A program made the translations under genes and the position numbers. Of a stretch of DNA of 64,000 nucleotides, positions 9,479 to 18,213 are shown one piece after another. The DNA comes from Kosakonia sp. BYX6 (GTDB lineage: Bacteria > Pseudomonadota > Gammaproteobacteria > Enterobacterales > Enterobacteriaceae): NCBI RefSeq assembly GCF_038449125.1, contig NZ_CP151800.1, forward strand, positions 3,630,406-3,694,405. Reading direction: 5' to 3'. Position 1 is the stretch's first letter. Every line of letters begins with the position of its first letter. The notes beneath the pieces were generated by a model. That model ran no database searches. It was not told the origin of the DNA and saw only the letters and a program-made list of their open reading frames with translations.

Positions 9479-10248
9479 ACCCACCCGATGCCTGGTCGTT
9501 GCTGCGTGAATTTACCGATGCGCGCATCGCGCTCGGGCGCAGCGGTGCAAGCCTGCCAACGCAGGAAGTGCTGAATTTCGGCCTTGCCCACGCGCAAGCG
9601 CGCGACGCTATCCACCAGCCGTTCGACAGCGAAAGCCTGGCGCAGCAGTTACACAAAATGGGGCTTAAAACCCTCGACGCGCACAGCGCAGCGGCGGATC
9701 GGCACACTTATCTTAATCGCCCGGATTTGGGGCGCATGTTAAGCGACGAGAGCCGTAGCGCGCTCGCCGCCCGCCGCATTGCGCCGCATGATTTACTGCT
9801 GGTGATTGGCGATGGCCTTTCTTCCCACGCCGTGCATCGCCAGTCGGCGTCGCTGGTGAGCGCCCTGCTGCCGTATCTGGAAACATTGGGTATTTCCCTC
9901 GGCCCGATTGTGTTAGCGCATCAGTCGCGCGTGGCGCTGGGCGATGACATCGGCGAAACGCTGGGCAGCAAAGCGGTGGCGATCCTGATTGGCGAGCGTC
10001 CTGGCTTATCTTCGCCAGACAGTCTGGGCGTTTACCTCACCTGGAAACCCGAGCGCAAACGCATTGAATCGGAACGCAACTGCATCTCTAACATTCGCCC
10101 GGAAGGGCTGAATTTCGACGCCGCCGCCTTCAAGCTCGCCTGGCTGTTGGAGCAGGCTTTTTTGCGCCGCCTGACTGGCGTGCGGCTTAAAGATGAGAGC
10201 GACAACCCGGCGCTGCACGGTCGCGTGACGCCCCGCCTTTCTCAGTAA
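9475..10248 (+). CDS. eutC: Ethanolamine ammonia-lyase small subunit
   Basis: Completes the B12-binding site of the EutBC lyase. 257 aa, at the short end for the family because the N-terminal extension seen in E. coli EutC (295 aa) is absent; that extension is the microcompartment-targeting region, which fits the lack of shell genes here. Conserved blocks include ARIALGRSGASLPT, FGLAHAQARDAI, LLLVIGDGLSSHAV and SNIRPEGLNFDAAAFKLAWL. Overlaps eutB by four bases and is followed by a stem-loop, so it ends the operon. Confidence 0.95.
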   Translation: MNPPDAWSLLREFTDARIALGRSGASLPTQEVLNFGLAHAQARDAIHQPFDSESLAQQLHKMGLKTLDAHSAAADRHTYLNRPDLGRMLSDESRSALAARRIAPHDLLLVIGDGLSSHAVHRQSASLVSALLPYLETLGISLGPIVLAHQSRVALGDDIGETLGSKAVAILIGERPGLSSPDSLGVYLTWKPERKRIESERNCISNIRPEGLNFDAAAFKLAWLLEQAFLRRLTGVRLKDESDNPALHGRVTPRLSQ

Positions 10249-10255
10249 ATTCCGA

Positions 10256-10283
10256 AGCGCTTCATCGCGAAGCGCTGTTTCTT
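10256..10283 (+). terminator. Probable terminator of eat-eutBC
   Basis: Perfect stem AGCGCTTC / GAAGCGCT with a 5-base loop, followed by GTTTCTT, eight bases after the eutC stop. The T-tract is short. Confidence 0.55.
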
Positions 10284-10335
10284 CGCGGCTCATCTAAACT
10301 CTCTACGTGGCTGATGGCGAACCCGTGGAGGATGC

Positions 10336-10836
10336 ATGGCGCGAAAACAGTACCACTTTCCCGTGACCGACAGCCCTTTCTGGCTGCATGTTGAAATGCA
10401 GGTGCAGAAATGGGGCGCCATAACACTTTTATTCATTGTGGTGGCCGGGCTGTGCGGCCTTTTCTCGCAAGGTTGGCTGAGCGCGCAAACGGCCAGCAGC
10501 AGCGATCGCAAACTGACCGTGCAATACGACCGTTATGGCCGTTTGCAAAGCGACATTGATATGCAAGTCACCGCCAGCGCGACGCTGAACAGCCGCACTG
10601 TCTTCACCCTCGGCGGTGATTTTATGCATGATTTTGAGATCCGCACCCTACAACCCCAACCGGAAAAAATGTACAGCCAGAACGGCGAGTTGGTGCTGGA
10701 GTATGCCCGCCCGCACGCCGACCAGCCTTTTACCGTGTGGCTGGGGTTAACACCGCGCGGCGTTGGGCGCAGCGAACAGAAAATTGTACTGAATGGCGCG
10801 ACAACGGTGGCGGTGAAGCAATTTATCTGGCCCTGA
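10336..10836 (+). CDS. Unknown single-pass membrane protein
   Basis: 166-aa protein I do not recognise. Residues 1-30 are cytoplasmic-looking, one hydrophobic segment follows (about 33-50, ITLLFIVVAGLCGLF), and about 115 residues then lie outside the membrane with beta-rich, non-repetitive sequence and no cysteine pair. GGAGG precedes the ATG. It ends 10 bases before the DUF421 gene, so the two probably form an operon and may act together at the inner membrane. No catalytic motif seen. Confidence 0.7.
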   Translation: MARKQYHFPVTDSPFWLHVEMQVQKWGAITLLFIVVAGLCGLFSQGWLSAQTASSSDRKLTVQYDRYGRLQSDIDMQVTASATLNSRTVFTLGGDFMHDFEIRTLQPQPEKMYSQNGELVLEYARPHADQPFTVWLGLTPRGVGRSEQKIVLNGATTVAVKQFIWP

Positions 10837-10846
10837 GGAGATGGCA

Positions 10847-11296
10847 ATGGACATGGTTTTGCGTGCTGTAGCGATCTATCTGGTGTTGATGGTGGTGTTT
10901 AAAATCGCCGGTCGGCGAACCTTGTTACAGATGACCTCGTTTGACTTGATTTTGCTGCTGATTATCAGTGAAGCGACCCAGCAAGCGCTGCTCGGCAATG
11001 ACTTTTCCGTCACGGGCGCGGCGCTGACCATCATCACGCTGGTGGTGATCGATATTCTGTTCGGCACGCTGAAAAAGTATGTCAAAGGCGCGGAAAACCT
11101 GATCGACGGCACGCCGGTGGTGCTGGTAGAAAACGGGGAAATGGTGGCAGAAAACATGCGCGAAGCGGATATTTCCCGTGCCGACATTATGCTGTCAGCG
11201 CGTAATAATCAGGGCATTGTCGATCTGGCGGAGATCAAGTTCGCCATTCTGGAGCGCAATGGCCATATCTCCATCATCCCCAAAAATTCGCCCTAA
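10847..11296 (+). CDS. DUF421 (YetF-like) membrane protein
   Basis: 149-aa inner-membrane protein with two or three hydrophobic segments in the first 80 residues and a soluble C-terminal DUF421 domain (VVLVENGEMVAENM ... LAEIKFAILERNGHISIIPK). The start at 10847 is chosen because GAGGAG abuts the upstream ATG at 10841 with no spacing but is 6 bases from this one. The family is widespread and its function is unknown; it is linked to spore or envelope stress in Bacillus. Co-transcribed with the preceding membrane protein. Confidence 0.85.
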   Translation: MDMVLRAVAIYLVLMVVFKIAGRRTLLQMTSFDLILLLIISEATQQALLGNDFSVTGAALTIITLVVIDILFGTLKKYVKGAENLIDGTPVVLVENGEMVAENMREADISRADIMLSARNNQGIVDLAEIKFAILERNGHISIIPKNSP

Positions 11297-11659
11297 GAAT
11301 ACCCACGCAGAGTGGCTGAGCGGGCCATTAACCGCCAAACAACCTCTCGAGGGCGATTGCCGTCGGGTTATTGATCAAGCAGTGCAGTATGCGTTAGCAA
11401 CATTAATAACATTATTAAACAACTAACATTTTTATATTTCTGCCGCGCTTCGATTTCGCCAGATAATTCTCTCCCGGCATTTTTCTTTTAATATTGCAAA
11501 AATGTTAATCCTATAATTCAAGAACACAATGAGGCTTATTATGATAAATATGATAGCGATCACATTTAATAAAATACTTAAATATCAATTTGTTATATTA
11601 AAATTACCGCCATTTAGACAAATATCACAATAATTACAAAAATCGTTGGTTGATTTTTA

Positions 11660-11675
11660 ATGCACACGTGTGCAT
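11660..11675. promoter_or_regulatory. LacI/PurR-type operator upstream of the kinase-enolase cluster
   Basis: ATGCACACGTGTGCAT is a perfect 16-bp palindrome centred on CG, with the GCA..CG..TGC pattern of LacI/PurR-family operators (PurR: ACGCAAACGTTTGCGT). It lies 43 bases before the kinase start in a 409-bp AT-rich gap. The likely binder is the LacI-family protein encoded at 18250-19278. Nothing else in 11297-11705 is recognisable. Confidence 0.65.
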
Positions 11676-11717
11676 AACTAATTGCATTCCTGAGCAACAT
11701 TATAAATGTGGGGATGC

Positions 11718-12746
11718 ATGGAAACGCGATTTAACGATCTTTCAGTGAATCAGGATGCTATTCGCGATGTGTTACAGCGTATGGCATTGATAACAGAACA
11801 ACAGACATTACAGGTTAGCCCGCTTACCGGTGGCGTATCGTCAACGATTCTAAAAATCACCGCCGGTGACCAGCAATTTTGCCTAAAACAGGCACTGCCA
11901 ACACTGAAAGTCGCCAAAGAGTGGCATGCGCCACTGGAGCGCGTGTTTGCGGAAATCGACTGGATGCAAACCGTCGCCACGATTGTGCCGCACGCGGTAG
12001 CACATATTCAGGGCGTCGATCGCGACGCGCTCTGTTTTGTGATGGATTACCTGCCCGCGGAACAATATGACAACTGGAAAACCCGCTTGCTGGCGGGCGA
12101 TATTGATACCGATTTCGCGGCGAAAATGGGCGACGTGCTCGGCACCATCCACCAGCATACGGCGAATAACCGCCAGCTTGCCAAACAGTTCGCCTGGGAC
12201 GACAACTTTTTCTTACTGCGTTTAGACCCGTATCTCGGCGAAATCGCCCGCGCACATCCGCGTTATGCCGAACAGATCCAGGCGATTTTAACGCGCACGC
12301 AAACCACCAAACGCGCGTTGGTACATGGCGATATCAGTCCGAAAAACATTCTTTGCGGCCCGCATGGCCCGGTCATTTTGGATGCCGAATGCGCGTGGTA
12401 TGGCGACCCGGCGTTCGACCTCGCTTTCTGCTTAAACCATTTCTTGCTGAAAAGCGTAATGGCGCCGAATGCTTCGCAACAAGCACAACTGCTGGCGGCT
12501 TTCGACGCGCTGTATCAGCGCTATTTCCAGCGTGTCACTTGGGAAGAAACTGACGCCTTTGAACTGCGTGTCGCCACCCTGCTGCCCTGCTTACTGCTCG
12601 CCAGAGTCGATGGCAAATCGCCGGTCGAATACTTCAACGAAGCGCAGGCACAAACCGTTCGCCGGGCGAGCTGCACCTTATTAGAGCGCCAATTTAACCG
12701 CTTGCAAGACATTCAATCATTCTGGAGGAAGGAGATCGGGTTATGA
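11718..12746 (+). CDS. APH-family small-molecule kinase
   Basis: 342-aa kinase of the aminoglycoside-phosphotransferase/choline-kinase fold. It has the catalytic loop HGDISPKNIL (about residue 200) and the metal-binding LDAECAWYGDPAFDLA, with an N-lobe lysine in FCLKQALPTLKVAKEW, a pattern reminiscent of methylthioribose kinases. The ATG at 11718 follows TGGGGA; an upstream ATG at 11706 has no ribosome site. Its stop overlaps the enolase-like gene by four bases, so the phosphorylated product is probably the next enzyme's substrate. Not a resistance gene by context. Substrate unknown, likely a hydroxy-acid or sugar acid. Confidence 0.8.
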   Translation: METRFNDLSVNQDAIRDVLQRMALITEQQTLQVSPLTGGVSSTILKITAGDQQFCLKQALPTLKVAKEWHAPLERVFAEIDWMQTVATIVPHAVAHIQGVDRDALCFVMDYLPAEQYDNWKTRLLAGDIDTDFAAKMGDVLGTIHQHTANNRQLAKQFAWDDNFFLLRLDPYLGEIARAHPRYAEQIQAILTRTQTTKRALVHGDISPKNILCGPHGPVILDAECAWYGDPAFDLAFCLNHFLLKSVMAPNASQQAQLLAAFDALYQRYFQRVTWEETDAFELRVATLLPCLLLARVDGKSPVEYFNEAQAQTVRRASCTLLERQFNRLQDIQSFWRKEIGL

Positions 12747-14014
12747 GTCGAATTAAAAAAGTACTGGGACGTCGCATTTGGGATTCGCGCGGCTGGCCGA
12801 CGGTGGAAGTGGAAATTCACCTGGAAAATGGCGTGATGGGGCGCGGGCTGGCGCCAGCGGGCGCATCTTGCGGCATGCACGAAGCGGTGGAACTGCGCGA
12901 TGGCGGCACCACGCTTGCGGGCAAAGATGTGCAAAAAGCGCTGCTGAATATCGAAAATGAGATTGCACCCGCGCTGGCGGGCATCGACATTCACGATCAA
13001 CAACTGATTGATAACATTCTCATTGAGCTGGACGGTACCGGCACATTCTCCCGCCTGGGTGGCAATGCGGCGGTTGCCTGTTCGATGGCCGCCATCAATA
13101 CGGCGGCGAATAACGCGGGTTTACCGCTGTGGAAATACCTCGCCGGGGATCAAAAAGTGGCGCTGCCTTTGCCGCAAATCCAGATTTTCGGCGGCGGCGC
13201 GCATGCCGGACGACGTATTGATATTCAGGATTTGATGGTGATTGCCAATGGCGCGCGCTCTTTCCAGCAGGCGCTGGAGATGACCGCCGAGGTTTACCAC
13301 AGCGCCGGGCGCATTATGAAACAGCGCGGCCATTTGAGCGGCGTGGCGGATGAAGGCGGCTGGTGGCCGGAGTTTTCCAGTAACGAACAGGCGCTGGATA
13401 CGCTGGTGAAAGCCATTGAAGGCGCGGGTTATATTCCCGGCCAGGATGTTTCTATCGCGCTGGATATTGCCTCGTCAGAATTCGGTAAAAACGGCCGTTA
13501 TCGGCTGGCGCTGGAATCCACAGAATATGATTCCGACGGCATGTGCGAATTACTGCTCGGCTGGCTGGATAAATACCCGATTGTCTCCATCGAAGATCCG
13601 CTGGCGGAAGATGATGAACAAGGTCTGATTGCCTTTACGCAGGCTGCCGGTTCGCGGGTGCAAATTGTTGGCGATGATTATTTCGTCACTAACGCGCAGC
13701 GCGTGAAAGAGGCAGCAGAAAAAGGCGCCTGCAACGCGGTGTTATTAAAAGCCAACCAGGCCGGCACCATTAGCGAATTACGCAACGCGTTTAGCGAGGC
13801 GAAAAAAGCCGGTTACGGCGCGATTGTTTCCGCGCGTTCCGGTGAAACCGAAGACCATATTATTGTGCATTTGGCTCTTGGTCTGAATGCCGGGCAATTA
13901 AAAGTCGGCTCAATGGCTCGCGCCGAACGCACCGCAAAATGGAATGAAGCCATTCGTCTGGAAGACACCTACGGCCTGGCGTTTTTTGGCGTGAATGCCC
14001 TAAACCATAAATAG
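12743..14014 (+). CDS. Enolase paralogue with altered active site
   Basis: 423-aa member of the true enolase family, separate from the housekeeping eno. The general acid/base pair is kept (Glu in VADEGGWW, Lys in AVLLKANQAG), as are the metal ligands in ALDIASSE, SIEDPLAE and VGDDYFVTN and the final lysine in QLKVGSMAR. Three substrate-site changes stand out: the mobile loop SGASTGSREA of enolase reads AGASCGMHEA, DIQEFM reads DIQDLM, and SHRSGETED reads SARSGETED, losing the phosphate-site histidine. I infer dehydration of a different phosphorylated 2-hydroxy or 3-hydroxy acid made by the upstream kinase. Overlaps that gene; a repeat follows. Confidence 0.85.
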   Translation: MSRIKKVLGRRIWDSRGWPTVEVEIHLENGVMGRGLAPAGASCGMHEAVELRDGGTTLAGKDVQKALLNIENEIAPALAGIDIHDQQLIDNILIELDGTGTFSRLGGNAAVACSMAAINTAANNAGLPLWKYLAGDQKVALPLPQIQIFGGGAHAGRRIDIQDLMVIANGARSFQQALEMTAEVYHSAGRIMKQRGHLSGVADEGGWWPEFSSNEQALDTLVKAIEGAGYIPGQDVSIALDIASSEFGKNGRYRLALESTEYDSDGMCELLLGWLDKYPIVSIEDPLAEDDEQGLIAFTQAAGSRVQIVGDDYFVTNAQRVKEAAEKGACNAVLLKANQAGTISELRNAFSEAKKAGYGAIVSARSGETEDHIIVHLALGLNAGQLKVGSMARAERTAKWNEAIRLEDTYGLAFFGVNALNHK

Positions 14015-14040
14015 TTTTTTAATTTTTCTCTTAATCAAGC

Positions 14041-14110
14041 CTTCCCAAAGTATTTCGAGTTGCATCGCGGCGGCAGCCAACAAAGAGGCGGCTTGAAATA
14101 CGAAGGGAAA
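14041..14110. repeat. Enterobacterial intergenic hairpin repeat (shortened copy)
   Basis: Outer arms CTTCCC and GTATTTC pair with GAAATAC and GGGAA around GAGTTGCATCGCGGCGGCAG ... GAGGCGGCTT. This is the end-to-end form of a family common in Enterobacterales gaps, here lacking its central part. It sits between the enolase-like and transporter genes and could modulate mRNA of the operon. Confidence 0.55.
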
Positions 14111-14215
14111 CGTGGACAGGCGTTATACCTCAGGCCCTACACCTGAATTTCTGCAATGTCTGTTCTGGTTGTATGAGTTTTTCAAAATTGTGTTTACAAC
14201 TTGAAGGAGATTCAA

Positions 14216-15526
14216 ATGACCGATTACAGCGGCGAGGCGTTGCCCGCAGCCAGAAAGAAAATTCAGGTAAAACCCATTGTGCAAGTGGGCGCGGGTAACG
14301 CGCTGGAAATATATGACTTTATGGTGTACGGCTATTACGCCCGTTATATATCCCAGGCTTATTTCCCATCTGATAATGAATATGTGTCGTTAATGCTCAC
14401 CTTAATGACCTTTGCCTTAGGTTTTTTCGCAAGGCCATTCGGCGCCATTATTTTAGGGGCTTATACCGACCGCCACGGGCGTCGCAAAGGGTTAATTATG
14501 GCCCTGACGTTAATGTCGATTGGTATTCTCTGTATTGCGCTCACGCCAACGTATTCTTCGATAGGCATTGCCGCGCCGATTCTTGTCATATTCGGTCGGT
14601 TGCTGCAGGGCTTCTCTGCCGGTGCGGAACTGGGCGGCGTGGTGGTTTATCTGGCAGAAATCTCGCCACCGAACCGCCGGGCGTTCTACACCTGCTGGCA
14701 GGTCGGTTCACAGCAGTTTGCGGTAATGGCCGCCTCGCTGATTGGTCTGGTGATGCTTTACACCATGGACGTGCAGGATCTGCACGACTGGGGCTGGCGT
14801 ATTCCGCTGCTGATTGGCTGCGCGGTGATCCCGCTGATGTTCTGGCTGCGGACCAATCTGCAAGAAACCGAAGTGTTCGCTAAGAAGAAAACCACACCGA
14901 CGGTGAAAGAGATCTGCCGCAGCCTGGTGACCGGCTGGCGCGTGATTGTCACCTGTATGGGCATGGTGGCGATGGCAACCGTCACCGCCCAGACCGTCAC
15001 CACTTATGCGCCAACGTTTATTAAAAGCCTGAATCTCGGTGAACATGTTGGGTTTATCACCCTGTTCTTCGTCGGTTTGTCGATTCTGTTCTGGCTGCCA
15101 ATCACCGCGATGATCGCCGACCGGGTGAACAGAAAAACCATGCTGATTGTCGTCACCGTCGTCGGCGCGCTTTCCGCCTGGCCGCTGCTCTCCTGGCTGG
15201 CGGCGGATCCGACGGTGTTCAAGTTTGTGGTGTTTGAATTGTGGTTCTCGTTTATGTACGCCTGTTACAGCTCCGTGCAGGTCGCGGCGATGGTCGAATT
15301 GGTTCCGGCTCATGCACGCACCGCCGGTTACTCCTTTGCCCAGGCTGTCGCGGCGGCGGTACTCGGCGGGTTAACCCCGGCGATCTGTACTTGGCTCAAC
15401 CACACCTTCAACAGTAACGCGATGGTCGGCGTCTGGCTGGGCTTCAATGCCGTATTAAGCCTGATCGCTGTGCTGACGCTGGACCATAAACAAACGGCCA
15501 TCAACCAGCGCGTTGAATTGCATTAA
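14216..15526 (+). CDS. MHS-type MFS transporter (CitA/TcuC-like)
   Basis: 436-aa, twelve-helix proton symporter of the metabolite:H+ symporter branch. Characteristic sequences are VQVGAGNALEIYDFMVYGYY in helix 1, the loop motif GAYTDRHGRRKGL, and GRLLQGFSAGAELGGVVVYL in helix 4. Closest by eye to citrate and tricarballylate carriers, so the imported substrate is probably a di- or tricarboxylate or hydroxy acid. AAGGAG at 14204-14209 selects the ATG at 14216 over an in-frame TTG. Part of the catabolic cluster with the kinase and enolase upstream and dehydrogenase, hydratase and aldolase downstream. A stem-loop (CAGTACATC/GATGTACTG, about 15545-15571) follows. Confidence 0.85.
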   Translation: MTDYSGEALPAARKKIQVKPIVQVGAGNALEIYDFMVYGYYARYISQAYFPSDNEYVSLMLTLMTFALGFFARPFGAIILGAYTDRHGRRKGLIMALTLMSIGILCIALTPTYSSIGIAAPILVIFGRLLQGFSAGAELGGVVVYLAEISPPNRRAFYTCWQVGSQQFAVMAASLIGLVMLYTMDVQDLHDWGWRIPLLIGCAVIPLMFWLRTNLQETEVFAKKKTTPTVKEICRSLVTGWRVIVTCMGMVAMATVTAQTVTTYAPTFIKSLNLGEHVGFITLFFVGLSILFWLPITAMIADRVNRKTMLIVVTVVGALSAWPLLSWLAADPTVFKFVVFELWFSFMYACYSSVQVAAMVELVPAHARTAGYSFAQAVAAAVLGGLTPAICTWLNHTFNSNAMVGVWLGFNAVLSLIAVLTLDHKQTAINQRVELH

Positions 15527-15599
15527 GAAAGTGCTTACCACGCGGCAGTACATCGGCTAGGTTGATGTACTGTCGATAAAAAAACCAAATGGGTAATTT

Positions 15600-16562
15600 A
15601 TGAAAATTGTTGTGTTAGATGGCGGTGTACTCAATCCTGGCGATCTGTCCTGGGGCGGGCTTGAGCAACTGGGAGAGGTGGCCGTTTACGACAATTCTGC
15701 ACCTGATCAGGTGGTTGAGCGCCTCAAGGATGCAGATGTTGCCATCAGCAATAAAGTGGCGCTCGGCGAGTCCCTCTTCAGCCAGTGCCCAAATCTGAAA
15801 TTCATCGGCGTGACCGCCACCGGCTACAACATTGTCGATCTCGATGCGGCATGCGCGCACAACATTGCCGTCTCCAACGTCCCTACTTACGGCACCTCGA
15901 CCGTGGCGCAATTTACCACCGCCCTGATGCTTGAGCTGTGCAACCGCGTGGGCGAGCACGACGTCGATGTCCACGCGGGCGGCTGGAGCAAAAGCAGCGA
16001 CTGGTGTTACTGGCTGAGACCGATGATCGAAGTGACGGGAAAAAATGTCGGCATCATCGGTTATGGGCGTATCGGCCAGGCCTTTGGCGCTGTCGCTCAG
16101 GCGCTCGGTATGAACGTGCTGGCCTGTTCGGAAGGACCGCAAAACGCGCCAGAAAACCCCCAACTGCGTTATGTCGATCTTGAAACACTTTACGCCGAAG
16201 CCGATGTCATCAGCCTGCACTGCCCGCTGACGCCGGAAACCAAAGGCATGATCAACCGCGCCGCGCTGCAAAAGATGAAGAAAAGCGTGCTGCTGCTGAA
16301 CGCCTCGCGCGGCGATCTGGTGAATGAAGCGGATCTCGCCGAAGCGCTGAATGAAGGCCGTATCGCTGGCGCTGCGGTGGATGTGCTTTCTAAAGAACCG
16401 CCCAGCGCAGATAACCCATTGCTCAGCGCCAAAAATTGCATCATCACGCCGCATATTGCCTGGGCGTCGGTGGAAGCGCGCGGGCGTATTCTTTCCACCA
16501 CCGTCGATAACGTCAAAGCCTTTATCAGCGGCGTGTCGCAAAACCGGGTCGATCAAAAGTAA
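15600..16562 (+). CDS. D-2-hydroxyacid dehydrogenase (NAD(P)-dependent)
   Basis: 320-aa oxidoreductase of the D-isomer-specific 2-hydroxyacid dehydrogenase family, resembling glycerate/hydroxypyruvate reductases. The nucleotide-binding motif VGIIGYGRIGQAFG (about 147-160) and the catalytic Arg (NASRGDLVNE), Glu (VLSKEPPS) and His (ITPHIAWAS) are all present. It probably interconverts a 2-hydroxy acid and the 2-oxo acid handled by the downstream hydratase and aldolase. 73 bases after the transporter, 27 before the hydratase start. Confidence 0.88.
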   Translation: MKIVVLDGGVLNPGDLSWGGLEQLGEVAVYDNSAPDQVVERLKDADVAISNKVALGESLFSQCPNLKFIGVTATGYNIVDLDAACAHNIAVSNVPTYGTSTVAQFTTALMLELCNRVGEHDVDVHAGGWSKSSDWCYWLRPMIEVTGKNVGIIGYGRIGQAFGAVAQALGMNVLACSEGPQNAPENPQLRYVDLETLYAEADVISLHCPLTPETKGMINRAALQKMKKSVLLLNASRGDLVNEADLAEALNEGRIAGAAVDVLSKEPPSADNPLLSAKNCIITPHIAWASVEARGRILSTTVDNVKAFISGVSQNRVDQK

Positions 16563-16589
16563 TTTTTGCCAACACCAGGAGAATTGATC

Positions 16590-17372
16590 GTGGAAAACAG
16601 AATTAAAAAAGCGGGCGACCAGCTGCGTAAAGCCCATCAAATTGGCGTTGCGGGCAAGCCGATTCGCGACCTTGTTGATGATGAAGACATCAATACCGCC
16701 TATATGGTGCAGGAATATAACGACAAACAGTGGCAGGCGCAGGGCCGCCGCCTGGTCGGGCGCAAACTGGCGCTGACCAACAAAGCAGTACAGAAACAGT
16801 TCGGTATTTCGCAGGCCTGCCACGGCAGCATTTACGCCGATATGGTGCTGACGGACGGCGCGGAAATCACCCAGCGCGCGCTCAGCGACCAGCGCGTAGA
16901 AACCGAAATTGCCGTGGTGCTGAAAAAAGATCTCACCCGCAGCCAACACACGGTACTGGATGTGATTGACGCCTGCGACTACCTGCTGGCCGCGTTTGAA
17001 ATTGTCGATAGCCGAATGATCGACTGGAACGTGAACGCCTGCGATTTTGTCGCCGACAACACCTCCGCAAGCCTTGTGGTGCTGGGTACCAAACCGGTTT
17101 ATCTGAAAGATTGCGACATCACGCGCTGCCAGATGGTGACCAAACGCGGCGAGGAAATCGTCTCCGAAGGGGTTGCTACCAACTGCCTCGGCCACCCGTT
17201 ACAGGCGCTGGCCTGGCTCGCCGATGAGATGGTGCGCGCCGGCAGGCCGCTTCGCGCGGGAGAATTTGTGATTACCGGCGCGATGGGCCCGGCGATTTCC
17301 GCCAAACCCGGCGATGTGTTCACCGCCGAATTAAGCGGCATCGGCGCGATTGCCGCCCGCTTTGCCGAATAA
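16590..17372 (+). CDS. 2-keto-4-pentenoate hydratase family protein (MhpD/HpaH-like)
   Basis: 260-aa protein of the fumarylacetoacetate-hydrolase-related hydratase/decarboxylase family (MhpD, HpaH/HpcG). The GTG at 16590 lies 8 bases after AGGAG. Family markers include VGRKLALTNKAVQKQFGI, VETEIAVVLKKDL, AFEIVDSRMIDW, VADNTSASLVVLG and the C-terminal ITGAMGPAISAKPGDVFTAE. Such enzymes add water to 2-oxo-4-enoates to give 4-hydroxy-2-oxo acids, the substrates of HpaI-type aldolases; the next gene encodes exactly such an aldolase. Confidence 0.85.
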   Translation: MENRIKKAGDQLRKAHQIGVAGKPIRDLVDDEDINTAYMVQEYNDKQWQAQGRRLVGRKLALTNKAVQKQFGISQACHGSIYADMVLTDGAEITQRALSDQRVETEIAVVLKKDLTRSQHTVLDVIDACDYLLAAFEIVDSRMIDWNVNACDFVADNTSASLVVLGTKPVYLKDCDITRCQMVTKRGEEIVSEGVATNCLGHPLQALAWLADEMVRAGRPLRAGEFVITGAMGPAISAKPGDVFTAELSGIGAIAARFAE

Positions 17373-17415
17373 AAAAACAGCTTCCGAAAAAGTACCCTCA
17401 CTTTAAGGATGAGTT

Positions 17416-18180
17416 ATGGAACTCGCTAAAAATCAGTTCAAACAGGCCCTCAAAAAGGGCGACGTCCAGCTTGGCATTTGGACGCAGCTTGGCAGCGCGA
17501 TCACCGCCGAGATCCTCGCGGGCTGCGGTTATGACTTTATCGGCCTTGATGGCGAACATGGCCCGAGCGAATACCTCGACATTTATGCGCAGTTACAAGC
17601 CTGCGCCGCCGGTGGCCCGTCGCAGCCGATTGTGCGCATTCCCAATCACGATATTTCGCTGATTAAGCGCTACCTCGACGCCGGGGTGAACACCCTGATG
17701 GTGCCGCAGGTCGATACCGCCGAGCAGGCCAAAGCGCTGGTCTCTGCCGTGCGTTATCCACCGCACGGCGTGCGCGGTTACTGCGGCGCGCCGCGTGCCT
17801 CCGGGTTTGGGCGCATCAAAAATTACGCCACCGCCTGCGACGCGGAAATCTGCCTGATCGTGATGCCGGAAACTCGCCAGGCGCTGGAGAATATCGAAGC
17901 AATGGCAGCCATTGACGGTGTGGATGCGTTTTTTATCGGCCCCGGCGATCTCGCCGCCAGCCTCGGGTATATCGGCCAACCGATGCACCCGGAGGTGGTG
18001 CGGGTGATTGAAGAGACCGGCCGTCGCGTGCAGGCGGCGGGCAAAGCGGTAGGCATTCTCTGTACGGATGAAACGCAAACCCGCCGCTACATTGAGCTGG
18101 GTTTCCAGATAGTCGCTATCGGTTCCGATCAGGGCCTGTTAACCAAAGGCGCTGAACACCTGCTGGCGAAGTTTAGATAG
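17416..18180 (+). CDS. HpaI/GarL-family class II aldolase
   Basis: 254-aa metal-dependent pyruvate aldolase of the HpcH/HpaI family, splitting a 4-hydroxy-2-oxo acid into pyruvate and an aldehyde. Conserved sites are DGEHGPSEY (catalytic His region, about 44-52), IVRIPNHD, the metal-ligand Glu in IVMPETRQALENIE, FFIGPGDLAASLG and the loop RGYCGAPRASGFG. Ribosome site AAGGAT before the ATG. Last gene of the catabolic cluster, followed by a strong terminator and the convergent regulator. Confidence 0.9.
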   Translation: MELAKNQFKQALKKGDVQLGIWTQLGSAITAEILAGCGYDFIGLDGEHGPSEYLDIYAQLQACAAGGPSQPIVRIPNHDISLIKRYLDAGVNTLMVPQVDTAEQAKALVSAVRYPPHGVRGYCGAPRASGFGRIKNYATACDAEICLIVMPETRQALENIEAMAAIDGVDAFFIGPGDLAASLGYIGQPMHPEVVRVIEETGRRVQAAGKAVGILCTDETQTRRYIELGFQIVAIGSDQGLLTKGAEHLLAKFR

Positions 18181-18213
18181 GTTCCTCGAAGCACTTAGTA
18201 TTGGCAGCTTGTT

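Noticed and set aside
11718..12746. Aminoglycoside-resistance phosphotransferase
   Set aside because: The APH fold is shared by many metabolite kinases, and the gene overlaps an enolase paralogue in a catabolic cluster.
12743..14014. Housekeeping enolase
   Set aside because: Substrate-site residues differ and the neighbourhood lacks pyrG, which normally sits beside eno.
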